From contig JAGTXK010000089.1 in assembly GCA_019096195.1 (NCBI GenBank), positions 1-30,514 of the forward strand: 30,514 bases of DNA. Direction: 5' to 3'. This stretch comes from Boletus sp. NGJ (taxonomy: Eukaryota > Basidiomycota > Agaricomycetes > Boletales > Boletaceae). The notes below the pieces were generated by a model. The model worked only from the letters and a program-made list of their open reading frames with translations, ran no database searches and had not been told where the DNA came from. Made by a program: the position numbers and the translations under genes. Positions 10,221 through 21,099 of the stretch are shown here, piece by piece (the first letter of the stretch is position 1; the number at the start of each line of letters is the position of its first letter).

Positions 10221-11111
10221 TATAACAAGTGACACATTCCAAAGTAATCGACCCTGTGTGATTACTGGACTAGCCGGACTTGAGGGGAAAATACCTCCCA
10301 AGGCCCAAAGATTCCTCGGACTGGGAACCAATGGCTAACTTTCACATAGAGCCTCCCTTGGGGTTGGAGCCTACTCTACAACTGATGGTGGAGTCTCAGA
10401 CTTTGAGGATGGTGGCACGATCCGATGGAAGGGCAGACCTATCCTATATGGGGGTCAGTGGTGGAGTCCTGGGCTTACACAGGCAGACCTCTGTCTGCTA
10501 CAGGCCAACCTCTGTTGGGGTTGGAGTTGCCATGTAGCAACACGAGTGAATGGCAACAAGGCCACACAAATGTGAAGTGATGAGGAAGACGATCACAAGC
10601 ACTGTGGTGATCACCTCCAGAGCAGGTGCAGGCTTCTGAGGTGAAGTGGAACTGAAAGCTGGGAGAGCTGGTAGATTACATGGGAAGTTGTATAGATCTA
10701 GGTTAGAATTACATGGAGGGCGGATGCCCATATATATATAGGCCCTTCCCATCTAGGGCAGGCTTCATATTGTATATGGTAATATTAAGTTACAGACAGA
10801 ATATTACCATAAGAGATCAACACATCAATCAAATGGGGAAGTTGGAATACTAGGCTGTGTACGAGAGAACACAGCCAAGGAGGCAATGTCTATTGATCAG
10901 ATCAGAGGTGAAATGCATATATCAATGAAATAGAAAAGGGGCAGTGTCATGGCTAAAACAGATATCTCCTAGAAAGGGAGATCTGGATAAGGCGATGCCT
11001 GTGTCAGTGTAGTGGGGGAATCCCTGGTCAAAGTCAAGGAAGAGATCGTCCCATAGTCCTGGAGGGGGTGAAGGGAGAGAAAAAGATGTACTCCCTTCTC
11101 TAACTGTAACA
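10221..11111 (-). repeat. 5' LTR of element B
   Basis: This 891-base LTR is the uninterrupted partner of 1895-3815. On the minus strand it begins TGTTACAGTTAG and ends CTTGTTATA; the last bases would originally have been TTACA, as in the other copy. It holds the promoter of the element. Confidence 0.92.
10731..10740 (-). promoter_or_regulatory. TATA box of the element B LTR
   Basis: tatatatata lies about 370 bases inside the LTR on the minus strand, a typical place for the U3/R core promoter. In the 3' LTR the same spot is mutated to tacatatagg. Confidence 0.5.
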
Positions 11112-13340
11112 CTGATAACTATGACACTTCTTTCTGGCTAGGAATCCCCAGAGACATGCGAGACAGAGTAGAAACCCACTTGTTAGCAGGAGACACCAAT
11201 AAGGACATATCCAAACCATTCTCTAGTGCTGAGATTAGCACTATTGTAGAAAGACTACTACACCACTACAGATTTGACTGAAAAAGGTTAACCACCCAAT
11301 ATCACTCTAAAGACAACAGTGACTTAGAAAATAACTCTGACACTGACTCTGAAAGTGATGCCAGTAGCATAGAAGACACTGACTATGAAGTCACTAATAA
11401 AAAGCATAAGCAGACTAGCAAAGCTAGAAAGTCTTCAGACCATTCCAAAACCAAGAGTACAGAGAGTTGCCAAATTTGTCCCCATAAGGACCATGAGAGG
11501 AAGCAAAAAGAGGACAAAAATTCCCCTAAGTCAGGGACTGATGGAATTGACCAGCTCATAGATGAGATGAGTAGACTAAGTATCAATGATCCTGGATATG
11601 CAAGGGCCTATTTCAAAGCTATGATGATTAACCCTAAGATCACTCAGGTGTTTGACAAACCAAAGAAGACTAGTAACATTGGATAAGGAAGGTACAAGGA
11701 AAATGATACTCAAGTATCTAGACAGATAATGTCAAGATCTACTACTACTCCTAACTCTAGAACAACCCCTATGACTCCCAACCAACCTCTCTTTAATTGC
11801 TTTGGATGTGGGAGTCACCAACATACCTTGAGGGATTGTAGCCCCATCCAAGACCTAGTAAGGAGAGGAGAGTTAGTGTACAACCAAAGAGGACAACTAG
11901 GTTTACCTGGTTATAACCACACCCTGAGGAGAGAGGGGGGAGAGACCTGGCTAGATGCGTATTACTGATTAGGACACTGCTCAGATAACCAGGAGGGAAA
12001 GGGAAAATCCCACCTGATTATTGCTGACTGAGCGTGATTGAAGCATGGCTCGGTACACTACATAGTGCCAGATGTCAGTGACTGAGATGATGATGATGAT
12101 GATCAAGAGTACATACCAGATGGGCACGACACTGAGAGCGATGATGAGAACAAGTATGCTCAGTACTGAGTGCATGCGGTCGAATGAACCTCAAAAGAAA
12201 ATAATCCTGCATGAACAGCGTGCAGGGAAGTAATGGATGGTGTTTACATGCTGAGCTGTGTGACCAACTGCTATAATGAGGTTCAGATTGTCAAGGAACC
12301 TACCAAGCGCCCAATTGAAGGAGATTGCAGGCAAGACCGACCTAATGAGCCAAAGAAATGGAATGGAACCACTGAGAGACGAAATCAATCAGTCAAGCCC
12401 AGGAAAAAGAATGGAGATGTACCTACAAACCTGAGGAACACCACCTATAAACCAAGGGATGTATCAGTGAAATGTACTGACAAAAATACAAGACCACACA
12501 ATGATATGGGCCCATGGTGCGCAAAGAAATGTGAAGAGCGAGTGAATCATCGAGACTGATCAGTAGCGCTGAGACATAATGAATAGAATAATCAGACTCA
12601 CCAACAAGTGAAGACTGGACCTACCAAAACTCCGTTGGGGGCATGAACGACAAATGTCCTGGGAAAAAGCAACCAGGACATCAATATGAGTGACAGGACT
12701 AAGCAAGAAGTAATGAGCCAAGACATTAGTAGCACAGGCACTAAAGTAGGTAAATTGAGATCGAAATTTGAAGTCTGACAGGCAACTGACAGGCCACTGG
12801 AACCTTCAAGAACGAATATCCAATGCACAGACCTCTCCACACAAATAAACTCACGTAACATGCTAACTAAGTTGCTAAGCACCCCAATAAGTTTTACCGC
12901 AGGGGAAATATTAGGAATGTCATGGGAGTTAAGTACCGCCTTAGCCGATCAACTCCATGTCAGGAATGTGACATTGGCTAACACCGTCTTGCATAGCACT
13001 GCCTGCCACATCCATGGATCACTATTGTGTGTTCCCTGTGAAAATAGGACACAGTACATACAGTGCAGTAGTAGACTCTAATAGCAAAGTAAATTTAATT
13101 CAATGACGTGTACTAGGAAATGACCTCAAAGTGCTGATGGACATAAATGCTACAATGTTACTACATGACACAAATGGCAGCACAAGTACACTCAGCGGTC
13201 TCATACCCGATTTGGAAATCAAGATCAGGAGACTAATTACAACTAGTAACTACTGGGTGACTACCACTTGCCTGCTCAATATTCTACTTGGCTGACCATG
13301 GCAAAGACAGAACCTAGTATCTATTGACGAGTGAACTGAT
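11112..13340 (+). pseudogene. Element A gag C-terminal part and aspartic protease
   Basis: One plus frame continues from 11114 to about 13060. In it come TSFWLGIPRDMRDRVE (end of capsid), a Ser/Asp/Glu-rich linker, a zinc knuckle CFGCGSHQHTLRDC (about 11800-11841), a charged linker, and the start of the protease region (MLTKLLSTPISFTAGEILGMSWELS, 12860). After a frameshift near 13060, frame 13071 onward carries the protease core: LGNDLKVLMD, then LNILLG-stop-PWQR, then LVSID-E-stop-TDGTYL. In relatives these read LLGRPWQR and IDER-DGTYL, so both stops replace arginine. The usual DSG is not clean (LKVLMDINATML, with MDIN instead of DDGS), so the protease active site itself is lost. In-frame TGA codons are at 11279, 11966, 12029, 12035, 12083, 12167, 12185, 12212, 12557, 12644, 12776, 13104, 13293 and 13332; only 11684 (TAA) and 12584 (TAG) differ. 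Confidence 0.82.
12086..12103 (+). repeat. (GAT)6 microsatellite coding for Asp run
   Basis: Six GAT triplets in the gag-protease frame encode an aspartate run in the charged linker of element A. It is a simple repeat, probably slippage-prone. Confidence 0.7.
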
Positions 13341-15298
13341 GGAACTTATCTATGCTTCAACAAAGTGAATGGAGATCGCATTATGGAAATGTTAATAGTG
13401 CCACACAGAGCTAACCGAGAGTCACATGCAAGTAACAGATTGATGCAACAATGCTTCACAACACACACGGCTTATCTGGGAATGACAGCTGACATGTCAT
13501 TGACATCTATCACACTGTCATTTGCAGAGATAAAATGTCACTCAATGACAGCTGTCAGTAGTACTCTAAAGGCTGATTATGAGCAAGGATTTAAACTGGA
13601 CAAGCTCAGAGCAATCAATCAGGGGAAAATGGCTCAGAGTATCCTTCAAAAAGATTACCTACAGATCTTCCAACCTGAATCTAACCTCATCGACTATGGG
13701 AAACCTTCCCCCAAACTCAATAACAGCTGACCCAGTTCACCTGGATCATGCATTCACAGAGCGATCAGCAACTATCTAGTCGAACATCTCGTGCTGAATT
13801 CTATCCAATTCAGCCTTATGCTGTGTGGAGTTGGCAACGTGCTCAATGACTATCATATGATCTATGTTATATCTACTGATCTACCCGAGATAAGTGCTGA
13901 GAGTAGTAAATGAGAGGTAATACTACCTACAGTGCGACTATCTGACGACAGACAAAAGATTATATTGCCTGTCCCTTATGTGGTGTTTAGCTGCCTGGGC
14001 AAAATCACTGACCCCTTCCTCCCTCACTATGTGGTATAACTCGAGAGATACCAATGCCTCCACACTGCTCACCTCCTACCACTGCTCTCCACCCACTTCA
14101 ACTATGGAGGAGTAGAGCTCCCCCACCTCAGCCTTTTGGCTGAAGCATGTGGATTTTGTCGACATCTGCTCCACATCCAAAATGAGGCCAATGTGAGTAA
14201 AGATAATGAGATTGGAGGGCGAGTAAGGAAAGTCCCCATCATCCCCCCTCTTTCAACTACAGGACTACCTATTCAAGTACCTAGGACAATCCCCTTCCCC
14301 TGCTTCTCTATTTTAGCACTGAGTGGAGTCAGAGGGAAATTGATCGAGAGGACTGGAAATGCTCTGACACCTCTACCATCTCTTACCTTCCCAGACAATA
14401 GCGATGACGAAGAAGACACCGATAGAAAGTGTGATAACGAGGCTGACAATGAGTTGAGCAGTGCCTTCTCGAATGATTCTTTGTATCCCCCTCCCCATTC
14501 CAATCTGGCCACCCATGCAGTTTTAATCGGGTGCACAAATCATTATAATCTCCCCCACACCTCTGATTTCGACCTGAATGAAGTCCGGACCTACTTGGAA
14601 ACTCGTTTTACCACCCTACCCTTTGTAGATGGGTATTTCAATGGAATTAATGAGTGCACACACATTTTAACACCACCGACTATGGGATTCATCCTAGCCC
14701 TTGAGTATAACCCAAACTATTTTCCCCCACCATTCCGTGCACCCTTTCTAGTGAACCATACTGAGCCAGTAAACTTTTACGCTACCTATCTCTATACTAA
14801 CCAGCAACAATACCTCAAATCTCGCTGTAACACCCTCAGCGCAAAGACTAGCAACATCCTCATCAAGTATCCCCCTCCAATTTACTTCAGGAGGATGCTG
14901 GTAATCAATGCACCATTACTTACATACCTGGATTGCAGATCATTTTTCAACAGCATGCCCCTAGCACCAACCCACTCTTTTCTGTCGAAGAAACTGGATT
15001 CATGTGGTCTGCTTGCAGACTTCTGCAATTCCATGGTGAGACTGAGCTTGCCAACACCATCAACCTCATTTTACAGTTACCATTACCTGATGAAGACTTG
15101 GTCACTTCCCTTATTGAATCACACCACCTAGACTTCCCACTTATCTATAACAGGACTAAGTCCAAGCCAGACAAAGAGACTTACTGCCTTGCCCAGCACC
15201 TTAAGGATAAGCAGGAGGTATTTTATCATCGACATGGTGATGCCAACACCGTTCCACCCCCATATGTGCCTCAGGCACTGATTGATCTCACTAACTAA
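13341..15298 (+). pseudogene. Unrecognised C-terminal domain of the element A gag-protease polyprotein
   Basis: The protease frame continues without change through 13365-13730 and 14136-15131, broken only by TGA 13728, TGA 13911 and TAA 14037. After a frameshift between about 14930 and 15130 it continues to a TAA after LIDLTN at 15298. The part after 14050 (about 400 residues) is well preserved: FNYGGVELPHLSLLAEACGF, an acidic NSDDEEDTD stretch, NEVRTYLETRFTTLPFVDG and FSVEETGFMWSACRLL. I do not recognise its family. It has no zinc knuckle or clear membrane segment. It may be a spacer domain of the polyprotein, or a separate small ORF that lost its start. Confidence 0.5.
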
Positions 15299-17552
15299 AA
15301 CCTGATATTTACTTTCAGACCGAATTTTTCTGTACTACCACTAATTTTTGGAAAACCCCAACACTTTGAGTGATCTCTCCTTCCCTTCCTCCATCTACCA
15401 ATTGAGTACACCAGCCTGGAATATTCTACCACACTCGTGACTTATGCCTACCTTTGCTTGATGCCCCCAGGCGGAGATTCTTTCTTTACTTCTACTTACT
15501 TCTTACAATGAAAACCTTTTCTTCTGTATGAGAATGAGTACCTATGAGTAAGAATTATCTGAGACCGAGTGGTGTATTGGCAACACCGATCAGAACCATG
15601 TACTACCAATTGTTAGTGTACCCCACAATACCATATAACCCAGTGTGCACATAACCAGTTGGAGTTACCCCTCAACAAGGATTATCCAAGAGTCTGAATA
15701 TATACTACAGACTATTAACAGGTAATACACTACACACCAAGACAGCCTGAGATCTGAGCAATGCTTGTACTCAGCCATATAGCCCCCTATCAACCAATTC
15801 TCCCTAATATGGAAAATCCCGATCCCATCTTGTGGCTAACCAAGGCACTGCCTGTCACATAGCCACCTATACACATTGTCACACCATTCACAATTGAATG
15901 AAACACAAGTAGATTACACCTCTTGTACTTTTACAATAAGTCACAAGTCCCTGTCCAATAGCAAGCGGTATTAGTGTCTAAATTCCCATGAAGGACACCA
16001 TAACGACATTCCAATATTACCATGGATTAGTGGACATCTAAATCAGGCAGGGCATGCTGAAAACATGCTTGTACATAATTTCAGCTAATTGAGTGGTAAA
16101 CTCAGCTACCTGGAGATGATCCTTCATAAACAGCAAATGTTTGGTAACCATTCACCAAAGTCACCTTGCTTAACCACTCCCTGCCCCTCTATTCACATAT
16201 CTACATGATTACTAAATGATTTGCCCATTAAATCATCTAATCGCATTGCTTTTGTAATTCTCCTATAAATCCTTGTCTAGCTGCAACAAGTTGTTGGGGT
16301 TGGATGCCCCTTTTGCTCCCCCCATCATTCCTGCTGGTAGACAATGGTACACACTCTAAAGTCAGAGTACACAGTCTACTACTGACCATGTGCACACTGA
16401 CCACATCATTCCTGATCACAGGAACTTGCTAGGCCCATACTGGCACGGCCGTAGACCTACATACCATTTTGCACCCCCTGTTTGCACTGGGACTTAGTGC
16501 AAAGTCGTGTAGGCACGTAACCCAAACCCCCTTCCATTTATTGGCACTAATAGCACATACATTAGGAATCTAACTGGACCACTACCAGCTCTTACAATGG
16601 GAGTTGCCTAGTGTCCAACCCCCCTTTCCTACCATTAGGCTATGAATGTATATTACATCTTTTTGTTTCGTACCACATGAGAGTGAATGTATTACTAGAG
16701 CAACAACAGAGATAATGGGTAAAAAGAAATCCCTAAGGCTCTAAGTAACAATTGCTCTACTGTACACACAGATACAGGAATTCAATAGCCCTATACAGTC
16801 ACCCACATATGAGTGAAACCCTCATTAAACTACATATTTAGCTATCAACCTTGATACATCTACTGAGTATCTGAGCACAATTCTCAATAAACTAACAAAT
16901 CAGATTGTCTGAAGTTTGAACCCAGCAATTTACCCATCAACCATGCCAAGTGACCGTCTAAGTGTGATTTCACTAAACTAATAAATCAATTACCTATGTC
17001 ACACCAACTACTGGACTCAGTTATTCCATTCCCTGTGAAACTCTATGATTGATTGTGAAATCAACCCTTAGTCACCAGCAACTGGTTACAGATGAAACAC
17101 TATCAACCAACCCCTACATTTACATATGCTGATGAAACACCAACCTACCCAATAAATGTGATAACTGGAGTGATTCTTTAGTTAGGATTAGCACTGCCAA
17201 GTTACACAGCTGAGTGCAACCCTTGTTAAATTAACTGATATCTAAACATTCCAGAAACTAACAGAAGCCTGGACTATTCCATTACAGCCGATTGGAGCAC
17301 ATATCCTTGGCATCAGATAGAGTACTGACTAAGCCCATATAGAATTCTGTTGCACATACTACAGCCAATACATTATACTTGCAGGCTGGCTGCAAAGTCT
17401 CCATTGAGATTGCATGCCCAGAAGCAACTATAATAAGACTAGAGCTATTAACCTAGGCATTTCCTGTGGGAACTATAAGTCCATATACAGGTATAGCTAC
17501 TAGCACCACCATTACAACTTACAATTACAGGATGATATAAGCCTGCTCCTGA
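15299..17552 (+). other. 2.25 kb between protease ORF and RT ORF, no gene seen
   Basis: No open frame here exceeds about 60 codons and no family motif could be read in any frame. The base composition is A/C-rich on the plus strand and resembles that of the flanking element A ORFs. It may be decayed polyprotein, a long untranslated spacer of the element, or the scar of another insertion. No internal repeats or flanking duplications were found by eye. Confidence 0.5.
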
Positions 17553-19871
17553 ATGCAGCAATCCCATATACAACCACTATCATTAGCACTCATGTCAACT
17601 ACCAATTGCTATCCAGCAAGAGCTAATAGCAAACCTTACAACATAGACCCACAGACTATAGAGAGACTCACACAATCTACAGAGCACTCTAGTGTAGAAG
17701 TATATGGTGTATATAAACGGGTTGATCAGAAAATCAGACCCATTTCAAGAGCAATACCACCAGAATTTAAGGTAACCCAAAGAATACCTTATGATCCACT
17801 CACAATGCTTGTACATCTTGATGTACACTTTCCCAACCCAAAACCAATTAACAAGTTCACTCAGGAATGTATTGATAAGATCATGAATGACATGGCTAAC
17901 CATGAGTTCTTAACACCTGAGGAACAGAGGCTATTTATATATGTGCTCATCAAAAATGAGGCAGCTATTGCCTTTACTGATGAGGAGAGAGGAACTCTTA
18001 AGGAAACCTACTTTAGTCCCTATAAGATTCCTCATATAGACCATGAACCATGGCAACAGAGAAACATCCCAATTCCACCTGGACTTGGGAAGAAAGTTAT
18101 TGAGTTACTGAAACTCAAAATCGAGGCAGGAGTGTATGAACCTTGCCAATCACCATATAGATCTAGATGGTTTTGCACCTGGATCCCAGCCAAGCAAAAG
18201 CTAAGGATTGTGCATGACTTACAACTACTTAATGGAGTTACCATTAAGGAATCTTCTATCCCACCACACTTAGACCAATTTGTAGATCAATTCCTTGGTG
18301 GAAAATGCTTTACAGTACTAGACTTATACTGGGGCTTTGATGCCAGGAAAATGGATAAAGCCAGTCGAGATATGATAGCCTTCTATTGCCCCATTTGTCT
18401 ACTATGGTTAACCTCAATGCCCACTGGATATACTAATTCGCCCTCTAAATTCCAAAAGTGCATGGTATTCATATTCCAAGAAGAGATTGTCACGCAGACT
18501 ATGAACATATTCATAGATAATGCTCCTATCTGAGGACCAACAAGCACATACCCTGACCATAATGGAAACCCTGCTGTTCTGCCAGAGCGACCTAATATAA
18601 GACACTATATCTGGGAACATACAGAAGATCTAAACTGAATTCTACACTGACTAGCAGAAGCTGGAGGAATCTTTTCTGGAAAGAAACTTCAGATCTGCCA
18701 GCCCAGAGTTACTATCTTAGGACAAGAGGTAGGAGTAGAAAGACGTAAACCTGATGCTGGACAAGTTATAGCTATTTAAAATTGATCTGCCCCAAAGAAT
18801 GTAAAGGAAGCTAGGCAATTTATGGGACTATGTGGAACTGTTCACATTTGGATACCCAACTATTCACAAATAGCATCTAGCATAACTTCCCTATGGAGAA
18901 AGGAAGTAGAATTTGCCTGGACTGAAGAACAGCAAGAAGTCTTTGAGGCACTCAAACACCTTATCACAACTACACCAGTGCTAGTATCTATTGACTATAC
19001 CTGTGAACAACCTATTATTCTATCAGTTGGTTCAAGCTACATGGGTGTGGGAATAATACTATCACAGATGGATACTGAAGGCAGAAAGTAATCATCAAGA
19101 TAAGGATCCTTACCCTTTTCAAAGACAGAAGCCAATTATTTCCAGCCAAAGCTAGAGCTATTTGGCTTATTCCAAGCTCTAAGACAATTTCGAATGTATA
19201 TTATTGGAGCTAAGAATCTTATTGTTGAGGTTGATGCCAAGTATATTTGGGATATGCTTAATGAATCTGAACTTCAACCCAATGCTGTTATCAACAGATG
19301 GATTCAAGGAATACTACTATTTGACTTTAAGTTAGTACACATACCAGCTACCAACTTCAAAAGACCCGATATATTATCCTGAAGACCAAAAGAGGATGAA
19401 GCTGAGGTGGAATCCTATGATAATAGCTGATTAGATGAAATCACCTTATTCTATGGTGATTACAAACCAGCTCTATGAAAGAGAAATGGCATTCTCAATG
19501 CTACTTCCACTCCCCCAGCACAAGTATTTGCAGCTGTGGAAACACAACAGTCAAGTTTGGAAAAGATATTACCAACCCTGAACCTCAACCTACCAGTCGT
19601 AACTTCCTTAATACTTTGTGAAAGCTGGCCGAATGTTCAAATGATCCAAATCAGGACATCCTATCCTGGTTATCTTTGACTTAAATAAACAGGTTGAATT
19701 AGTTCATCAAGCCCATGAGTTATTAGGTCACCATGGAGAAAAGACAACCTGGGAAAACTTACGGTACCACTTTTACTGGCCCCAAATGTACCAAGATCTA
19801 TGGCACCATGTCAGATCTTACCATGAATGCCAAATACAAAGTACTGCCAAAATCCACTTACCTATTACCAC
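17553..19871 (+). pseudogene. Element A pol: reverse transcriptase, RNase H and integrase zinc finger
   Basis: One frame runs from 17553 to about 19560. It starts with YKRVDQKIRPISRAIP, then PWQQRNIPIPPGL, GVYEPCQSPYRSRWFC, KLRIVHDLQLLN, FTVLDLYWGFDARK and LTSMPTGYTNSP, all hallmarks of Agaricomycete gypsy RT. The catalytic FIDD box reads FIDN (18513-18521), so the RT is dead. Stops at 18531, 18636, 18648, 18783 and 19380 are TGA; several replace Arg of the family (for example LS-stop-RP). The RNase H-like part includes LIVEVDAKYIWDMLN and FDFKLVHIPA. In another frame at about 19697-19866 lies the integrase zinc finger (HQAHELLGHHGEKTTW then HECQ), in which the first Cys of the HHCC is Tyr. 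The catalytic integrase core is missing, since the LINE starts at 19873. Confidence 0.85.
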
Positions 19872-19872
19872 A

Positions 19873-20613
19873 TAATGGACAAATGGTCAGTGTTCACAGG
19901 TCATAGGTGCTTTTCTGTATTGCACTTGATGATGGTATCCTTCAGGTGTGATGAGCAGAAGACATTGTCAGGTCATGTTAGGTTTTTTGTGTTATGTGCT
20001 TCCAAGGTTGGGATTCCTCCTTGGAGCATCATTTCCATTTCATAACTGACAATGAATTCTAGTAGAGATTGAGTAGCATTTAAGTTAGATGTGGTGAAAA
20101 GATGGTGATTGTTTGTGTCATCCCATAGTGGGTGGTGTCATTTGAAATCTCCTATTATGAAGACCCTATCGACTTGGTTTTCTCCTTGGTTTTGTGTGCA
20201 TCGTCATTCTTCTTGCTTGAAATGTTGGTCAAAGTGTTTCAATTAATCTGGAGTGTGAGCAATCATTGTATACATTGTAGATATGTACTTTTCTTCAGTC
20301 TCTAAGTAATTCGACAGTTGTGATGTCTGGGCTGTTGATTGGTATGACTTTCCAGCTGTTCTTTGATATCGCTTTGTTGATTAGTATGGCTGTACATGAG
20401 TGGTCTGGGTTGTTAGTGTGGTGGGTAGTTGGATACTGTTAAGTTTACTCTATTGATGGTCAGTTCTTGGATGGCAGTGATGTTAAATTGGTTGGAGTTG
20501 AGGTTTTAGAGAAAATGTTGTTGAGCAGTGTTTGATTTGTTGAGATTTTATTTCCAGATGTGTATTGTACTCCTCATGGTGGTGGATTGGTTGTTATTTG
20601 TTTCAGAATTCAT
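19873..20613 (-). pseudogene. LINE ORF2 endonuclease domain, cut off before RT
   Basis: The endonuclease nicks the target DNA to prime LINE reverse transcription. From ATG 20613 the frame shows NLNKSNTAQQ, then in shifting frames AILINKAISKNSWKVIPI, VELLRD, YNVYNDCSHSRL, IGDFK-stop-HHPLWDD, EAHNTKNLT-stop-PDNVFCSS and NTDHLSI. The TDH box with the catalytic His is at 19883-19888, immediately at the break. GDFN has become GDFK and the following TGA sits where related enzymes have Arg. Multiple frameshifts make it inactive. Confidence 0.75.
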
Positions 20614-21099
20614 ATAGTTCTATATAAGGACCTCCTAATCAGTCTGCTGGGTGAGAATGAGGGGGAGTGAGAGGGGGAAGAAGAGGTGAGGGGTTGATTA
20701 GTAGTGTATTCAGCTGGTTGAGAGAGAAGAGGGCTTAGGGGTCATTGGGTTTGTGGTAGTTTTTTGATATTTTTGCTCATTGGGTGTTTATAGTCATCAA
20801 GTTGTTTTTGCATGTGGTCAGGTTGGGTTTGTTGTGTGGAAGGTCAGTTTCTTGTGTTGAATCAGGATGGAGTAGGTGGTTGTCCTCCTCTTATAATTGA
20901 GTGGGCTGGGCCATTATGGTTTGTGTTGTTCCTTCTATGTATATATCGTGGTGTTGGGGGTATCTATACATTCAAAGTTAGGTGTTAGCTCGTTGTGTGC
21001 ATGAAATGGGATAGGAGGGGCCATAGGGGGAGTGACTGTGTTGAGTTCTTCCCAGGTTGATGGGTTATCAATCATTTGGAAGTATCTACATATAGTTAG

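Larger units (their letters stand above)
1895..11111 (-). mobile_element. marY1-like Ty3/gypsy chromovirus (element B), full length with both LTRs
   Basis: Two directly repeated LTRs (1895-3815 and 10221-11111) flank an internal region that reads on the minus strand: PBS, gag, protease, RT, RNase H, integrase, chromodomain, a third ORF and PPT. The LTRs have TG...CA type ends. The target was the gag of element A; a three-base ctg is repeated on both sides (1892-1894 and 11112-11114), shorter than the usual 4-6 base duplication. Gag resembles marY1 gag (PEEFSGETNDAKRW, then MSKGRG, then DPNAMDVDWI). Catalytic motifs survive, but stops and frameshifts occur in every ORF, so this copy is not autonomous. 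Confidence 0.9.
1..19872 (+). mobile_element. Decayed Ty3/gypsy LTR retrotransposon (element A), interrupted by element B
   Basis: Gag, protease, reverse transcriptase, RNase H and integrase pieces occur in this order on the plus strand, which is the Ty3/gypsy order. The gag is split at 1894/11112 by element B; the two halves join into one gag of the type found in Agaricomycete gypsy elements (YDAE motif on the left, FWLGIP motif on the right). The left limit lies at or beyond position 1, and the right part is lost at 19872, where a LINE begins, so no 3' LTR is present. More than twenty in-frame stops and several frameshifts show that it is dead. That the RT part at 17553 belongs to the same copy as the gag part is inferred from order, strand and family. 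Confidence 0.75.

Noticed and set aside
11966-13334. TGA read as an amino acid (recoding or a variant genetic code)
   Set aside because: CGA codons also remain in the same frames, ORFs elsewhere in the window end in TGA, frameshifts are also present, and CpG mutation explains the pattern.
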